Source: Nitrosospira sp. Nsp11 (GTDB taxonomy: Bacteria > Pseudomonadota > Gammaproteobacteria > Burkholderiales > Nitrosomonadaceae). Taken from it: a stretch of DNA of 64,000 nt. The notes under the pieces are model-generated. The model was not told the DNA's origin. It made no database searches and saw only the letters and a program-made list of their open reading frames with translations. Of the stretch, positions 7,287 through 17,232 are shown one piece after another. The position numbers and the translations under genes are program-made. The DNA is taken from the NCBI RefSeq assembly GCF_900142705.1, contig NZ_FRBV01000005.1:124001-188000 (forward strand), written 5' to 3'. How positions within the stretch are numbered: position 1 is the first letter of the stretch; each line of letters opens with the position of its first letter.

Positions 7287-9812
7287 TCACCTGGTTTCCG
7301 GACTCTCGCCCTGATGCGCTGCAATAACGGCCGTGCCGGTCCCTGCCTCGGCTTCCGGCGGAGGTGTTGGGGAAGATCCGGGCAATTGCGCCACCACTTG
7401 CCTTTTCTGGGGATTGGCAAACTGGATGCCCCGTTCGCGGAAGCGCTGCAGGATGAGCCGGTTAAAGCCGCGCTGCACTGGCCATCGGCCTCTATCCATC
7501 GTGCGTATTTGCCCAAGGATGGTAATCATTGAGCCATCGACCTGATCCACCCCCCAGATATCCACATCCGCGAGGATCAGATCCTTAAATCTTGGATCGG
7601 CCCGCATCTCTTCGCCCACGCTCGTGATCGCCTCAAGAACCTTGTCTACATCCGAGTCGGGCGTTACGCTGACTCTGACGGAGGCGTTGCCAATGCCGCG
7701 ATTGACATTGGTGACGGTTGAAACGGAGCTGAACGGCACCACATGCAACGCGCCATCGGAAGCACGTAGACGCACGGTACGTATCGACAGGTGCTCGACC
7801 GACCCCGACACATCCGCCACCGTGATGAAGTCGCCAACCTGAATGGCGTTTTCCATCAGAAGGAAGAGGCCGGTAATGAAATCCTGCACCAGCTTCTGGG
7901 AGCCGAAGCCCAATGCGACACCGATAATGCTGGCGCCCGCCAGCAGCGGCGCAATGGTAATGCCTAGCTGGTTTAGCGCTGCGAGCAGCACGATCAGCCC
8001 AATGATAAAGAACACGGTGGCCCGCAACATGGGCACTAAAGTGCGAAGACGTGCGGCCCGCGCAGCATCCCCAACCTCCGTCCACTGGTCGATGCGCTGG
8101 CACATCGCTCTGTTGAGCGCTTCCCACGCCATGAACGCCATCATGCAGGTAACGGCGATCGTGGCGACAGCAGAAGCAAGGCGGCGCCCTACTGACCCGC
8201 TTTCAAACCAGGAAAGGGTATCCACTCCCCACACTTGCAGCAACGCAATGAACGCGACGATGCCGATCAACGTGGAGACCGCGCGATACACCAGCAGGTG
8301 GTAAGTGTTTTTTGCGGCGGACTCGGGCAGCGTAACCGCAGGCTGGTCGGATTGGCCCAGCTGCGCCCGTTTGTTTTCTATATTTTCGATGAATGCGCGG
8401 TCAATCGCGCCCAGAACAAAAATTGACACCAGACTCGCGCAAACGATTACCGCCGCGGACCAGGCAAAGACTTGAAGCACGTGCTGAAAACCGTTCTCCG
8501 CCCCTGCCGACCACAGTAACCACATGGCGACGATAACGAATGTCGCGACAAACGACCAGCTATCGGCCAGCATCCCGCGAATTCCCAACAAGTCCTGGCT
8601 ATCTGAAGCGGTACCACGGATAGCCGCCGCCGTGGCTTTCCGGCTGCGGAAGACCATGATCAGCAACATCACATGAACAGCCAGGCCGACCAACCGGGAA
8701 AGCGCAAGATGCGTATCGGAGGTCGCGCCGGTTTGCAGGGCGATATCGGCAATGGCGGTGCCAAATACCGCGACCACGACAATTCGCCGTAGCCAGCGAT
8801 TGAGGAAATCCGCTGCGCCATCGCTGATGTGCATGAGCCGAAGACGCTGCCCGAGCGGTGAGGCCATGAGATGAACCACGCTCAACGCTATTCGCGTAGT
8901 GGCGAACGCGCCGACTATCAAGATTGTAGCACTGTAAAACGGAGTGGATCGGCCCCCGAACGCATTGAGCAATACGATGGAGACAGCAACAAAAGCAGCC
9001 AGCGGAAGCAATTCCAGTACCCAGTGCGCGACTGCAAACGGCAGGCGGCGCAGAAGGCTCCAGTGGCGATCAGCGGCGGGGACCTTTTGCCTGGACTCAA
9101 CAGTTTGTTCACTCGGGGAAGCCGGACCAGGGACCGCTTCCCCTTTCGGTTGTGCAACGGCCGGCTGCCTGAAGGCCTGACGGGCAGCCGCGCGATCCTC
9201 GACCAGCTTGCGAGGACGACGGAGCGCGAACGCCAGCAGCCAAAACGCGAGAAGCGCTCCAGCCAGTGTAAGGGCTGTTTCCGCCAGTGCATCGAGCACC
9301 ACCGCGCGGCGCTCCGGTACACCCAGGTTATACTCCCACCAGTCGCCCACGGTCCTGATCTGAAACAGCATGCGCGTAGTGGATCGCAGTTGATCAACAA
9401 CGGCATCCACGCGTTTTGCCAACAGGTCAAACACCTGGGCAATCAGGCCGCCTTTCGCCAGTTCTATAGGCAGTGCTTTTTTTTCCACCGCCGGTTCGGC
9501 AGGCTCTACAGGCGTAGCAGTTGCAGCGGGCATGGTTACATCGAGCGGTACTCCGCCCGTGGCTTGGGCTATTGCGCTCAAGGTTTCTTCGAGCTCTGCT
9601 CGTTTCCTGTCATCCTGAAGAATGGCAAGCGTACGCTTCGCTTGTGCCGGGGTCAGCTGTGCTGGCGCGGGTTGTGCCGGGGCGAGTTGTGCGGGCTCGG
9701 CGCCGGGTTGACGAACCTGTTCATCCGCGAGTACCGTGTTGAAGAAGGGGCTAACCAACGATAAAACGAGCGCCACCAGCAAGGCGGCAACTGAATTCAT
9801 TTGGAAGAACAT
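7287..9812 (-). CDS. Large mechanosensitive channel of the MscS family (YbiO-like)
   Basis: 841 residues. MscS-type channels release solutes on osmotic downshock. The N-terminus has a signal sequence ending near LADEQ, then a Pro/Ala/Gln-rich periplasmic part, about ten hydrophobic segments, and a C-terminal MscS core: pore helix ITIAPLLAGASIIGVALGFG, then QKLVQDFITGLFLLMENAIQVGDFITV and the beta domain (TVRLRASDGALHVVPFSSV). Size and layout fit the YbiO/YnaI large-channel group. Starts at 9812 or 9800 are equally plausible because no strong ribosome binding site is seen; the frame is open to 9959, but that extension is not signal-like. Confidence 0.88.
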   Translation of the reverse strand: MFFQMNSVAALLVALVLSLVSPFFNTVLADEQVRQPGAEPAQLAPAQPAPAQLTPAQAKRTLAILQDDRKRAELEETLSAIAQATGGVPLDVTMPAATATPVEPAEPAVEKKALPIELAKGGLIAQVFDLLAKRVDAVVDQLRSTTRMLFQIRTVGDWWEYNLGVPERRAVVLDALAETALTLAGALLAFWLLAFALRRPRKLVEDRAAARQAFRQPAVAQPKGEAVPGPASPSEQTVESRQKVPAADRHWSLLRRLPFAVAHWVLELLPLAAFVAVSIVLLNAFGGRSTPFYSATILIVGAFATTRIALSVVHLMASPLGQRLRLMHISDGAADFLNRWLRRIVVVAVFGTAIADIALQTGATSDTHLALSRLVGLAVHVMLLIMVFRSRKATAAAIRGTASDSQDLLGIRGMLADSWSFVATFVIVAMWLLWSAGAENGFQHVLQVFAWSAAVIVCASLVSIFVLGAIDRAFIENIENKRAQLGQSDQPAVTLPESAAKNTYHLLVYRAVSTLIGIVAFIALLQVWGVDTLSWFESGSVGRRLASAVATIAVTCMMAFMAWEALNRAMCQRIDQWTEVGDAARAARLRTLVPMLRATVFFIIGLIVLLAALNQLGITIAPLLAGASIIGVALGFGSQKLVQDFITGLFLLMENAIQVGDFITVADVSGSVEHLSIRTVRLRASDGALHVVPFSSVSTVTNVNRGIGNASVRVSVTPDSDVDKVLEAITSVGEEMRADPRFKDLILADVDIWGVDQVDGSMITILGQIRTMDRGRWPVQRGFNRLILQRFRERGIQFANPQKRQVVAQLPGSSPTPPPEAEAGTGTAVIAAHQGESPETR

Positions 9813-10103
9813 GGGCAAAGACACCGTGTACAGATGAGGGAGATGCTTGTGCCGCAGCTGGCGAGGCAGCCCGACAAGACAAAGCAGAGCGTCCGGAACG
9901 GTCCCAGGTACGCGCTGTAAAATCGCCGGCGCATACACTTTGTTGCCGTCCCGACGCATCGCGGAAGTGAAGTTACACCTTTTTCATCCGCGAAAGAATT
10001 ATTCCATCCTTGATACGCAACGGGCAGGCCGGCGCACCGGCCGCCCGTAACTGCGGGTTCATTACATGGACTGAGTTACATTGATAAAGTTACGTTCACC
10101 GAG

Positions 10104-12476
10104 TTACGTTGACAGAGGCGGCTCGATTTCCCTTTCAAAATGGCGGTGCGCGGCAATCGCTTCAATGAACTGCGGCAGGATATCGTCAAGGTTGCCATCC
10201 TGAAAATAAAGTATTCCAGGATCGAGCTCGCCGGAAGGGAGCGTCAATTTTACACCTGCGCTTTCGATCATGCTCCTGCCATTTCCCAGTACCAGGATGG
10301 GCTTGCAGTGGCGATACTGGTCCTTGATGAATTGGGTAGCCTCCGCGGAATGCGCCAGAACCTTGCTACCTTCGCGGAAACCGGGCACTACAAGGGCATC
10401 AAAAAGAACAGATGGCATTGTTTCAAAGGTGGCGTCGACTTCGATCGCATCACTATCGCCGGCTTGTACGGCGCCGAGGCGGGCACCCACAAAACGCGGC
10501 ACGGCCTGCTCGCTCGAGAGCCCGGCGTATAACGCCGCTGCGGACTTCCCATCTACCCCATCCGCGACCAGAATTGCGATTCTGCGTGTGCGGATGCTAC
10601 TCTCGCCCGGCCGGGCAAAAAGCGAAAGCGCGGGCGACGACATCACTTCCGGCACAGGTGGATTTTGCGTTGCCCTCGGTTGAGCAGGCGGAACACGCAT
10701 GCCAAGTCCATCGGCGACACTTTCCGCCAGATCTTCTGCAACATTGACGAGCAGCGAAACCATGCGTTCCCGTATCGCGGGTGTTTGCACCCGCGTCAGC
10801 TCGAAACGAAACGCGTTGATGATATGGGCTTTTTCGATGGGGGCCTGGCTGTTCCAGAATAATGTTGCCTGGGTATAGTGATCGGCGAACCGCTCCGGCT
10901 TCCCACGCACCTTATCCCCCTCCACCGGTTCGCGAAATGAGGTGAAACCGGCTGCGCCGGCCTGGAATGGACACCCTCCTCCCAGCGAATTCGGCTCATA
11001 GGCAACACGGCCTCGGTTGATAGCCTGGCGATGCATTCCATCCCGCTGGTTGTTATGCGCTTGCGCCACCGGAGAATTGATGGGTATTTCGTGGAAATTC
11101 GGCCCGCCCAGGCGCGATATCTGGGTATCGACGTAAGAGTGAATGCGGCCTGCCAGCAGCGGGTCACTACTGAAATCCAGCCCAGGCACGATATGCGCCG
11201 CGCAAAAGGCAACCTGCTCTGTTTCCGCAAAGAAATTATCCGGGTTCCGGTTGAGTGTCATTTTGCCGACAGGCATAACCGGCACGAGCTCTTCCGGGAC
11301 TATTTTCGTCGCGTCCAGCACATCGAAGCTGAATTCGGCGGCTTGCGCTTCAGTAAAAATTTGCATGCCAAGCTCATATTCCGGGTAGGCTCCGCACTCG
11401 ATCGCTTCCCACAGGTCGCGGCGGTGGAAGTCGGGATCGGCACCGGAGATTTTAACCGCCTCGTCCCATTCAAGCGAGTGGGTCCCGGCAAGCGGTTGCC
11501 AATGAAACTTCACAAAGTTTGATGTGCCATCGGCTGCCACCAGCCGGAAGGTATGAACGCCGAAACCTTGCATCATGCGAAAGCTGCGCGGTATCCCGCG
11601 ATCCGACATCGCCCACATCAGCATGTGCATGGATTCCGGCATAAGGGAAACAAAGTCCCAGAAGGTATCGTGCGCGGTTGAAGCTTGCGGCATGGCGAAA
11701 TGAGGCTCAGGCTTGGAGGCGTGCACCAGGTCAGGAAATTTCATTGCGTCCTGGATAAAAAATACGGGAATATTGTTCCCCACCAGATCCCAGTTTCCTT
11801 CGTCCGTGTAGAATTTTACGGCGAAGCCGCGTGCATCCCGCACCGTGTCGGCCGAGCCGCGTTCCCCAAATACCGTTGAAAAGCGCACGAATACAGGAGT
11901 TTTCTTTCCGGCGGCCGAGAACAGGGAAGCGCGGGTATATCTTTCCAATGACTCGTAACATTCAAAGTATCCGTGTGCGCCCGAGCCCCGCGCATGTACG
12001 ATGCGTTCCGGTATGCGCTCGTGATCGAAATGCGTGATCTTCTCCCGGAGAATGAAATCTTCCAGCAGAGCTGGACCGCGATAGCCGGCTTTCAAGGAAT
12101 TTTGATTGTCGCCGACAGGCACACCCTGGTTGGTCGTCAGCACCCGGCTACTTGAATCGGCCCGCACCCGATCGAGCGATTCATTGCCGGCGTTGAAGCC
12201 GGGCTGTGGATCGCCACTGCCCGTTTTATCGGAGCCATTCATTTCGGTTAACGTGCTCCCCGTCGTAGCGGGATCGGCAGGCTCCACCGTCTGGCCTTTT
12301 TCCGGAACGCCGGAAACGTCTCCGTACTCAAGCGCCTTGTTGGTATTGTAAGGCATCGCCGCAGCCAGTTCCTGCGTCGCGGCAAGCTTGGCAGTGAAAT
12401 CATTCGCTGGCGTGCCGTCCTGATGGGCGGGACCACCGACGGTAGAACAATTGTCTGTTTTATCGGGTGCTTTCAT
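10104..12476 (-). CDS. katE: Monofunctional catalase, HPII (KatE) type
   Basis: 790 residues, the large-subunit class of haem catalases that disproportionate H2O2. The N-terminal extension (about 120 residues) precedes the catalase core with the distal His in [10 protein letters not shown], the distal Asn in [13 protein letters not shown], and the proximal haem Tyr in [18 protein letters not shown]. The C-terminal DJ-1/PfpI-like domain begins at [13 protein letters not shown] and contains [11 protein letters not shown], as in E. coli HPII. The start at 12476 was chosen because AGGAGCAG lies 5-6 nt upstream; the longer frame to 12638 overlaps a pseudogene remnant and has no support. Its stop lies beside three imperfect 14-bp direct repeats at about 10068-10112. 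Confidence 0.95.
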   Translation of the reverse strand: MKAPDKTDNCSTVGGPAHQDGTPANDFTAKLAATQELAAAMPYNTNKALEYGDVSGVPEKGQTVEPADPATTGSTLTEMNGSDKTGSGDPQPGFNAGNESLDRVRADSSSRVLTTNQGVPVGDNQNSLKAGYRGPALLEDFILREKITHFDHERIPERIVHARGSGAHGYFECYESLERYTRASLFSAAGKKTPVFVRFSTVFGERGSADTVRDARGFAVKFYTDEGNWDLVGNNIPVFFIQDAMKFPDLVHASKPEPHFAMPQASTAHDTFWDFVSLMPESMHMLMWAMSDRGIPRSFRMMQGFGVHTFRLVAADGTSNFVKFHWQPLAGTHSLEWDEAVKISGADPDFHRRDLWEAIECGAYPEYELGMQIFTEAQAAEFSFDVLDATKIVPEELVPVMPVGKMTLNRNPDNFFAETEQVAFCAAHIVPGLDFSSDPLLAGRIHSYVDTQISRLGGPNFHEIPINSPVAQAHNNQRDGMHRQAINRGRVAYEPNSLGGGCPFQAGAAGFTSFREPVEGDKVRGKPERFADHYTQATLFWNSQAPIEKAHIINAFRFELTRVQTPAIRERMVSLLVNVAEDLAESVADGLGMRVPPAQPRATQNPPVPEVMSSPALSLFARPGESSIRTRRIAILVADGVDGKSAAALYAGLSSEQAVPRFVGARLGAVQAGDSDAIEVDATFETMPSVLFDALVVPGFREGSKVLAHSAEATQFIKDQYRHCKPILVLGNGRSMIESAGVKLTLPSGELDPGILYFQDGNLDDILPQFIEAIAAHRHFEREIEPPLST

Positions 12477-12967
12477 AGATCTGCTCCTGAATGTAATCGA
12501 GGGATTTTGGGTTAACGACCATATTGATCTCTCCACGCAGCGGCTTCCGTGCGACATCATACATAGGGAAGCTATTTCTTCGCCCGATTGCGATCCATGG
12601 ATAACGGGTTCAGCCACATCCTCATTTCCACCAGTCATCGTTGCCCCGGCCTGCTTTGAAAGGCTGCCCCGCGCGCAACTGCTGCAACCACGGCGAGCAG
12701 GCAGAACATTTCAAGTTGAGCGTGAAGTTGAGGGTGAAACCGGCGGCATTCAGGATTACATTTTTTTTCTTAGACTTACTGACATTGGCTGGCAAGTGTC
12801 CATGTGCTTACATACCGTCAGCGGGCTGCTGCGCCTAATGTGTTGCTTCGTACGGAAGCGAAAAGACAATAGGAGTACAGTCGCCGGCAGAACTCGCGTT
12901 GTGTAGGCGTCCTTTCAGATGCATCCCCATTCTTCGCGATTAAAACGATGAAACACGATGAAACACG
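12477..12967. other. Intergenic region upstream of katE
   Basis: About 490 bp between divergent katE and the flavoprotein gene. It must contain the katE promoter. Part of it (12595-12740) is a decayed copy of the flavoprotein gene described separately. Just before the flavoprotein start a 10-bp unit, AAACACGATG, is repeated (12949-12970). Confidence 0.6.
12590..12740 (+). pseudogene. Relic copy of the adjacent flavoprotein gene
   Basis: The DNA from about 12595 aligns with 13077-13215 inside the intact flavoprotein gene. Shared landmarks are GGATAACGG.TTCAGCC, CCAGTCAT, CGCAACTGCTGCA and CAGGCAGA.CATTTCAA. Several small insertions and deletions destroy the frame. A weaker trace of the upstream codons may extend to about 12535. 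It lies directly in front of the intact gene, so it is probably what remains of a tandem duplicate. Confidence 0.7.
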
Positions 12968-13906
12968 ATGAACCTGAGCCCCATCGATAGGGTCGATTGC
13001 CTGATCATTGGCGCAGGACCCGCTGGTTTGACGGCTGCAATCTATCTAGCGCGGTTTCGCCGCACGATTATGATCGTGGATAACGGATTCAGCCGCGCCT
13101 CACTCATTCCCGCCAGTCATAATTGCCCAGGTTTTCCTGAAGGGGTATCCGGCACGCAACTGCTGCATCTGTTGCGCAAACAGGCAGAGCATTTCAATGT
13201 GAGTGTCGAAACGGGCGAGGTTACAGCCCTGAAGCGAACTGGCAACGCATTCGAAGCGACTACTGCGGGCAGCGTCGAAAGCAACGGAGCTTCTACAGCG
13301 GTGCATGCAGCGACCGTATTATTGGCGACCGGCACAGCGGATAGAATCCGCAACATCCCTGACTGGATAACCGGCGTCAAGCGCGGCGTCATTCGCCTGT
13401 GCCCTATTTGCGACGCCTATGAAGCAAAGGATCAAAGGATTGCGGTGCTATCCTCTTCGGCGCAAAAAGGGATAAAGCACGCCTTGTTCTTGCGCAGCTA
13501 TACTCCCGCCTTGACCTTGATCCTCTCTGAAGCGACGCTGCAAGAGGCCGAGCGAAGAAAACTTCGCCGGGCAAATATTGATGTGATTGAGGATAACCCC
13601 CGCGATATTCGCGTCATCGGGCAGGCCAAGCCCACGATTACTCTCTCGGACGGAAAAGAACTTTATTTCGACGTCATCTACCCCATGCTGGGCGAAAGTC
13701 CGAGATCGGCGCTGGCAACCGAATTAGGCGCCAGATGCAATAAAGAAGGGAAACTCGTTGTTGATCGTCATCAGCGTACGACGGTTCCTGCTTTATACGC
13801 CGCGGGAGATGTGGTTGACGAACTGAACCAGATCAGTGTGGCTGTCGGGCATGCCGCGCTCGCGGCGACGGATATTCATAACCGGTTGGACCGGTCTCGC
13901 ACCTAA
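12968..13906 (+). CDS. Thioredoxin-reductase-like FAD/NAD(P)H oxidoreductase
   Basis: 312 residues, the usual length of low-Mr thioredoxin reductases. The FAD-binding motif [10 protein letters not shown] is at residues 16-25, the redox pair CPIC is near residue 145 (thioredoxin reductase has CATC), and the C-terminal FAD motif is [22 protein letters not shown]. The NAD(P)H-binding region lacks a clear GGGxxA (it reads [14 protein letters not shown]), which suggests altered or lost nucleotide specificity. The enzyme probably reduces a thioredoxin-like partner or works in peroxide stress, given katE next door. The start at 12968 follows repeats rather than a clean ribosome binding site. Confidence 0.85.
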   Translation: MNLSPIDRVDCLIIGAGPAGLTAAIYLARFRRTIMIVDNGFSRASLIPASHNCPGFPEGVSGTQLLHLLRKQAEHFNVSVETGEVTALKRTGNAFEATTAGSVESNGASTAVHAATVLLATGTADRIRNIPDWITGVKRGVIRLCPICDAYEAKDQRIAVLSSSAQKGIKHALFLRSYTPALTLILSEATLQEAERRKLRRANIDVIEDNPRDIRVIGQAKPTITLSDGKELYFDVIYPMLGESPRSALATELGARCNKEGKLVVDRHQRTTVPALYAAGDVVDELNQISVAVGHAALAATDIHNRLDRSRT

Positions 13907-13976
13907 TGAAAGCTGTAGCGGAAGAACCGTTGCGCCTGCAGGCCTGACAAACCCGAAAATGGACAGGCCCGAGCTA

Positions 13977-14432
13977 TTACGGAATGGCAGGCCAGATCAG
14001 TGTAAGCTTCTCATGCTGCCCCTTCTGAATGTTCAGCTGACGGTAAAGCTTTATCGACTGGTAGGTGGCCGCCAGAGAATATTTTCCCGGGGGAAGTTTT
14101 ATCAGCAGGAAAGGACCCTCCGCAACCGTATCCAGCACAATCTTGCCCGATTCATCGCTAATTGTTACCGGGACATCACTGATATATTCAGCGCGAGGTG
14201 TGCTTGTTTGTGCCAGTTCAAGCATGAGTGGCCATGAAATTGCTGCCTTCTTTATAGCATCCGATTCATCCCCGCCGATACCGCCTGAAAGAAACTCTGC
14301 GTGACCTTGCGACCGTGTCGGCGGCAACGATGTGCTCGGGCTCAGGTTATCGCTCTCAGCAAATCCGCATGTCGAAAATACGGCGAGAAATGTCAAGGCT
14401 AAACCTGCTTTCGTGAATTCAGTTCTCTTCAT
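13977..14432 (-). CDS. Exported small protein with carboxypeptidase-regulatory-like fold
   Basis: 151 residues with a strong ribosome binding site (GAGGAG) before the start at 14432. A signal peptide ends near CGFAES. The mature C-terminal half (VPVTISDESGKIVLDTVAEGPFLLIKLPPGKYSLAATYQ) has the pattern of a transthyretin-like/carboxypeptidase regulatory beta-sandwich, seen in many small periplasmic proteins. Function unknown. It lies on the opposite strand, 70 bp beyond the flavoprotein stop. Confidence 0.7.
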   Translation of the reverse strand: MKRTEFTKAGLALTFLAVFSTCGFAESDNLSPSTSLPPTRSQGHAEFLSGGIGGDESDAIKKAAISWPLMLELAQTSTPRAEYISDVPVTISDESGKIVLDTVAEGPFLLIKLPPGKYSLAATYQSIKLYRQLNIQKGQHEKLTLIWPAIP

Positions 14433-14556
14433 CAACCACTCCTCATTAATGAAAAAATTCCTGGCAGCAGCAGCACGTCCTGCCCGCACATGCCAGCCCT
14501 ATCGCGCGGTTCGGCACATTGAGCCGGCAACCTTTCACGCTAATGCGATCGCCCAC

Positions 14557-14964
14557 TCAAGGGGATTTACCGGCCTTTTTGTCTTTGTCGCCGGAAGGAT
14601 TATCCCCGCCTTTCCCGGGATTCTTGCTTTCAGCGGCTGAAGGAAGCGAGCAGTGGCCGAAGCCGAAAATATCGGAAGGTATCCCCCTGCAATCGGTATC
14701 CTCCAGGCCACGTTCGATGTCATCCGCCGCCTGCCCCATCACGGCACGTCCTAGTTCGGTTTCATTAGGATTACCGGTTGACGCGGCGCCGGTCGTTTCG
14801 TCCCGTTCGTGCGGAAGCAGAGACTGCCCCTCTGCCTTCTCGTGCCCCTGCTGCGCGGAATCCGCTTTATTAAGCTTTACGTCCTCTGTTACCAGACCGG
14901 TTTCTGTGCAATTCGTTTCCCCCGGTGGCGCTTCCTTTCCTGGGTGCCTGTCAGCGTTGGTCAT
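14557..14964 (-). CDS. Conserved hydrophilic protein of unknown function
   Basis: 135 residues, ATG at 14964 with GGAGGGG 7 nt upstream. There is no signal peptide or membrane segment. The middle (LLPHERDETT, then GQAADDIERGLEDTDCRGIPSDI) matches a pattern I know from small acidic hypothetical proteins of Betaproteobacteria; the tail is Gly/Lys-rich (NPGKGGDNPSGDKDKKAG). A palindromic motif GTGCGCTGGCGTAC lies 178 bp upstream and may control it. Confidence 0.65.
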   Translation of the reverse strand: MTNADRHPGKEAPPGETNCTETGLVTEDVKLNKADSAQQGHEKAEGQSLLPHERDETTGAASTGNPNETELGRAVMGQAADDIERGLEDTDCRGIPSDIFGFGHCSLPSAAESKNPGKGGDNPSGDKDKKAGKSP

Positions 14965-15583
14965 CACTTCCCCTCCTCTGCATTGTTTAGCCTATGGCCC
15001 ACTAGCCTGTACTTTGCCGCGACTACGATACAGCATTTGCATTTACTCGCTGTATGCCACCGCACATAACCCGCATTGCCAGATAGTCGCGAGATCGACC
15101 ATACAAATACAGCAAGAATACGTCAATACACCCGAACTTATGTGCGCTGGCGTACTGTTCATAGAGGGATATTCGCTTATATTTGTTCAGGGAAATACGC
15201 AACAAATTGACGTCTAAATGACGTCCGCACATGAATCGACCGTGTTGTGAATCCTCGCTCTCAGTGATTAAACACGCACGTCTCTTTGCGTTTCGGATTC
15301 AGGCTGCGCTTTGATAAAAATTATGCATTGTGATTACCCGCCATGCTCCCTGTGTATGCGCGATTGGAGAGGTATACGCCCTTGCCTTCAAAACTGAAAC
15401 CCGAAAAAACAGGTGGCTGTGCTCCTCCAGGGCTTATCGATTTTGCTGTTGAAGAAAAATCCCATCATCGCTTGGCGCCGAGGTATGACGCCGCCGCTGC
15501 TGGCATGCGTAACACACCCAACCAGCAAAACGGTGAGGGGGAAGCATAGACACTTTCATAAGTTCCGGCTAATCGTGAGCGGA
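14965..15583. other. Intergenic region with one palindromic motif
   Basis: About 620 bp between divergent genes. No gene is supported here: open frames of 60-70 codons lack ribosome binding sites and recognisable content. It contains the palindrome at 15142-15155 and leads into the first J-domain relic at 15584. Confidence 0.45.
15142..15155. promoter_or_regulatory. Palindromic motif, GTGCGCTGGCGTAC
   Basis: 14-bp near-palindrome of the form GTnCGCTrGCGnAC. The same motif is found at 37392, 38527 and, less perfectly, 49399. It lies 178 bp upstream of the leftward gene starting at 14964. It may be an operator for a regulator encoded elsewhere. Confidence 0.5.
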
Positions 15584-15690
15584 TACGAATATAAAGATTG
15601 CCAAAGTGTTTGGAATGGCATCTCGCGATGACGAACCGGGCCACCTTCGGTAAGTGAGCGCACCGCGATACCACGCAATTAAATAGCAGA
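15584..15690 (+). pseudogene. J-domain relic 1 (decayed 5' end of cbpA)
   Basis: The segment reads EYKD at its start (GAATATAAAGATT) and then follows the order of the cbpA 5' end at 17500 with many changes and stops; it ends in the same GCGCACCGC...CGCAATTA junction as relic 2. It sits 137 bp before the first PRC-barrel gene, the same position relic 2 has before the second. Similarity is weaker than for relic 2, so it is the older copy. Confidence 0.5.
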
Positions 15691-15691
15691 C

Positions 15692-15709
15692 ATCAATCAA
15701 TCAATCAAT
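15692..15709 (+). repeat. Tetranucleotide repeat (ATCA)4 before a ribosome binding site
   Basis: Four ATCA units plus AT end directly before the AGGAG of the first PRC-barrel gene. The second PRC-barrel gene lacks the repeat. Slippage here would change the 5' leader but not the reading frame. Confidence 0.7.
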
Positions 15710-15720
15710 AGGAGATCAAC

Positions 15721-16245
15721 ATGAACCTGAAACGTATCCGACAAATAATTATTGCGGCAATTTGCAGCTTTTCCTTGATCGGCATAGCGGCAGCCCAGAA
15801 AGATATGACGAGTGCTCCCGGAACGGGTACAACCGGCGAGGATATGAAGAGCGCTCCGGGAACCACTGCTGCCCCCGGCGCCATTACGACTGCCCCGGGA
15901 ACGAATACGCCCGCTGAAGGTTACCACAGCGCTCTCGCGCCCACTGCGGCTGAGTCCGGCCTCATTGCCACTGGCTGGCGCGTATCGAAACTCAATAAAG
16001 CAACTATTTATAACGACGCCAATGAGAAAGTTGGAAAAATTGATGATTTTATCGTTACCAAAGATGGCTCCTTGACTTTTGCCATTGTTAACCTGGGCCG
16101 ATTCCTGGGGTATGGAAATTATCTGGTTGCTATTCCCGTAAATAGATTCTCTCAAATCGTTCCCAAGGCAATTCTTCCCGGGAAGACCAAAGCTGATCTG
16201 GAAAAGCTGCCCAGATTCGAATATAAGCTCATCCTGGGGAAATAA
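15721..16245 (+). CDS. Exported PRC-barrel domain protein, copy 1
   Basis: 174 residues, AGGAG 7 nt before the start. A signal peptide (cleavage near IAAAQ) is followed by a Pro/Gly/Thr-rich region with repeated TAPGT-like units (SAPGTGTT, SAPGTTAA, TAPGTNTP), then a PRC-barrel (about residues 84-170: GWRVSKLNKATIYNDANEKVG, IDDFIVTKDGSLTFAIVNLG). PRC-barrels are small beta-barrels that mediate protein contacts; periplasmic versions are common in Betaproteobacteria and are often stress-induced. It is a paralogue of the next gene, about 80 percent identical in the barrel by eye. Confidence 0.85.
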   Translation: MNLKRIRQIIIAAICSFSLIGIAAAQKDMTSAPGTGTTGEDMKSAPGTTAAPGAITTAPGTNTPAEGYHSALAPTAAESGLIATGWRVSKLNKATIYNDANEKVGKIDDFIVTKDGSLTFAIVNLGRFLGYGNYLVAIPVNRFSQIVPKAILPGKTKADLEKLPRFEYKLILGK

Positions 16246-16249
16246 TATG

Positions 16250-16295
16250 ACGTCCGGGAGTTGTCTCGGGGCCTCCCGGCCGTGAAATCTTTTTT
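16250..16295 (+). terminator. Intrinsic terminator after PRC-barrel copy 1
   Basis: Inverted arms around CCGGGAG and CTCCCGG (16254-16279), extended by outer ACG/CGT, then a T-run at 16289-16295, starting 5 bp after the stop codon. Confidence 0.7.
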
Positions 16296-16506
16296 CCTGC
16301 TTCACATTGGAAGTCCGCATTCCAGCGGGAAGTTTTGGCCAGTTCAGTTGCGACGCGAGGAGGAATGTGCGCCGCAACATTAAAACGCGCTCAGGTATAA
16401 AGTCAGCTCGCTGAAGCAGGTGGCGCCAAAGCGATGGGGTGAAGCGCAAACAAGATTTCGCCAGGCATGTTCTCGCACGATTTAATTTATAGAAGCTTGC
16501 TCAATA
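16296..16506. other. Duplicated cbpA upstream region
   Basis: This stretch resembles the sequence before intact cbpA (17278-17496): GGTATAAA.TCAG, GTGAAGCG.AAACA, GCACGAT...AATTTATAGAAGCT. It is the promoter-side part of the duplicated unit and probably no longer drives a gene. Confidence 0.55.
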
Positions 16507-16606
16507 TTGGAATACAAAGATTACTAAAAAATAATGGGTGTTGTACGCGATGCTTCGCAGGACGACATCAGGCGGGGTACAGGAAGTGGGCGCACCGCAA
16601 GGCCGC
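16507..16606 (+). pseudogene. J-domain relic 2 (decayed 5' end of cbpA)
   Basis: The segment matches cbpA codons 1-34 closely: LEYKDY, stop, KIMGVVRDASQDDIRR, then a frameshift at the former AYRKLARK. The start ATG is TTG (16507) and the seventh codon is TAA. It ends abruptly and the second PRC-barrel gene follows 32 bp later. It shows that the cbpA 5' end was duplicated together with the PRC-barrel gene. Confidence 0.85.
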
Positions 16607-16637
16607 GCAATTAGATGGCAAACAATAGGAGACCAAC

Positions 16638-17228
16638 ATGAACCTGAAGCGTATGCGAAAAATAATTATTGCCGCAATTTGCAGCTTTTCCTTGATAGGT
16701 GTAGCAGCAGCGCAGACGACCGCTCCCGGAACGGATACAACGCGCACCGATATGAAGAATACTCCTGGAACCAATGCCGCTCCTGGCATGACGAACGCTC
16801 CCGGAGTGAAACCAGACCGCAGGCCGATGCGGGGTCCTGCTCCCGGGCCCACTGCTGCTCCGGGTGCCATTACGACAGCTCCCGGCATGGATACGCCTGC
16901 TGCCGATAGCAACGATGCCGTGCGGGACCCGGTCCAGTCCGGTCTTATTGCGAGCGGCTGGCGCGTTTCGAAGCTGAAAAAAGCAACTGTCTATAACGAC
17001 GCTAACCAGAAAATTGGAAAAATTGATGACTTTATCGTTACCAAAGATGGTTCTTTGACCTTTGCCGTTGTTAACCTGGGTAGATTTCCGGGCCGTGGCA
17101 CCTATATGGTCGCGATTCCCACGAATGACTTCTCACAAATCGTCCCCAAGGTCATTCTTCCCGGGAAAACCAAAGCAGATCTGAGACAGCTGCCCAGATT
17201 CGAGTATAAGCTCGTGCTCGGGAAATAA
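16638..17228 (+). CDS. Exported PRC-barrel domain protein, copy 2
   Basis: 196 residues with AGGAG upstream. The layout is as in copy 1: signal peptide (cleavage near VAAAQ), a longer Pro/Gly/Ala/Thr-rich linker (NAAPGMTNAPGVKP, RGPAPGPTAAPG), then the PRC-barrel (GWRVSKLKKATVYNDANQKIG, IDDFIVTKDGSLTFAVVNLG). The linker differs by insertions of the APG-type units while the barrel is conserved, which suggests the barrel is under selection. The start is 917 bp from that of copy 1. Confidence 0.85.
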   Translation: MNLKRMRKIIIAAICSFSLIGVAAAQTTAPGTDTTRTDMKNTPGTNAAPGMTNAPGVKPDRRPMRGPAPGPTAAPGAITTAPGMDTPAADSNDAVRDPVQSGLIASGWRVSKLKKATVYNDANQKIGKIDDFIVTKDGSLTFAVVNLGRFPGRGTYMVAIPTNDFSQIVPKVILPGKTKADLRQLPRFEYKLVLGK

Positions 17229-17232
17229 TCTG

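Noticed and set aside
8871-9764. 297-codon open frame opposite the MscS-type gene
   Set aside because: Shadow frame; no ribosome binding site or domain.
14519-15217. 232-codon plus-strand frame
   Set aside because: Opposite the hydrophilic-protein gene and running through intergenic DNA; Ser/Pro/Cys-rich shadow.
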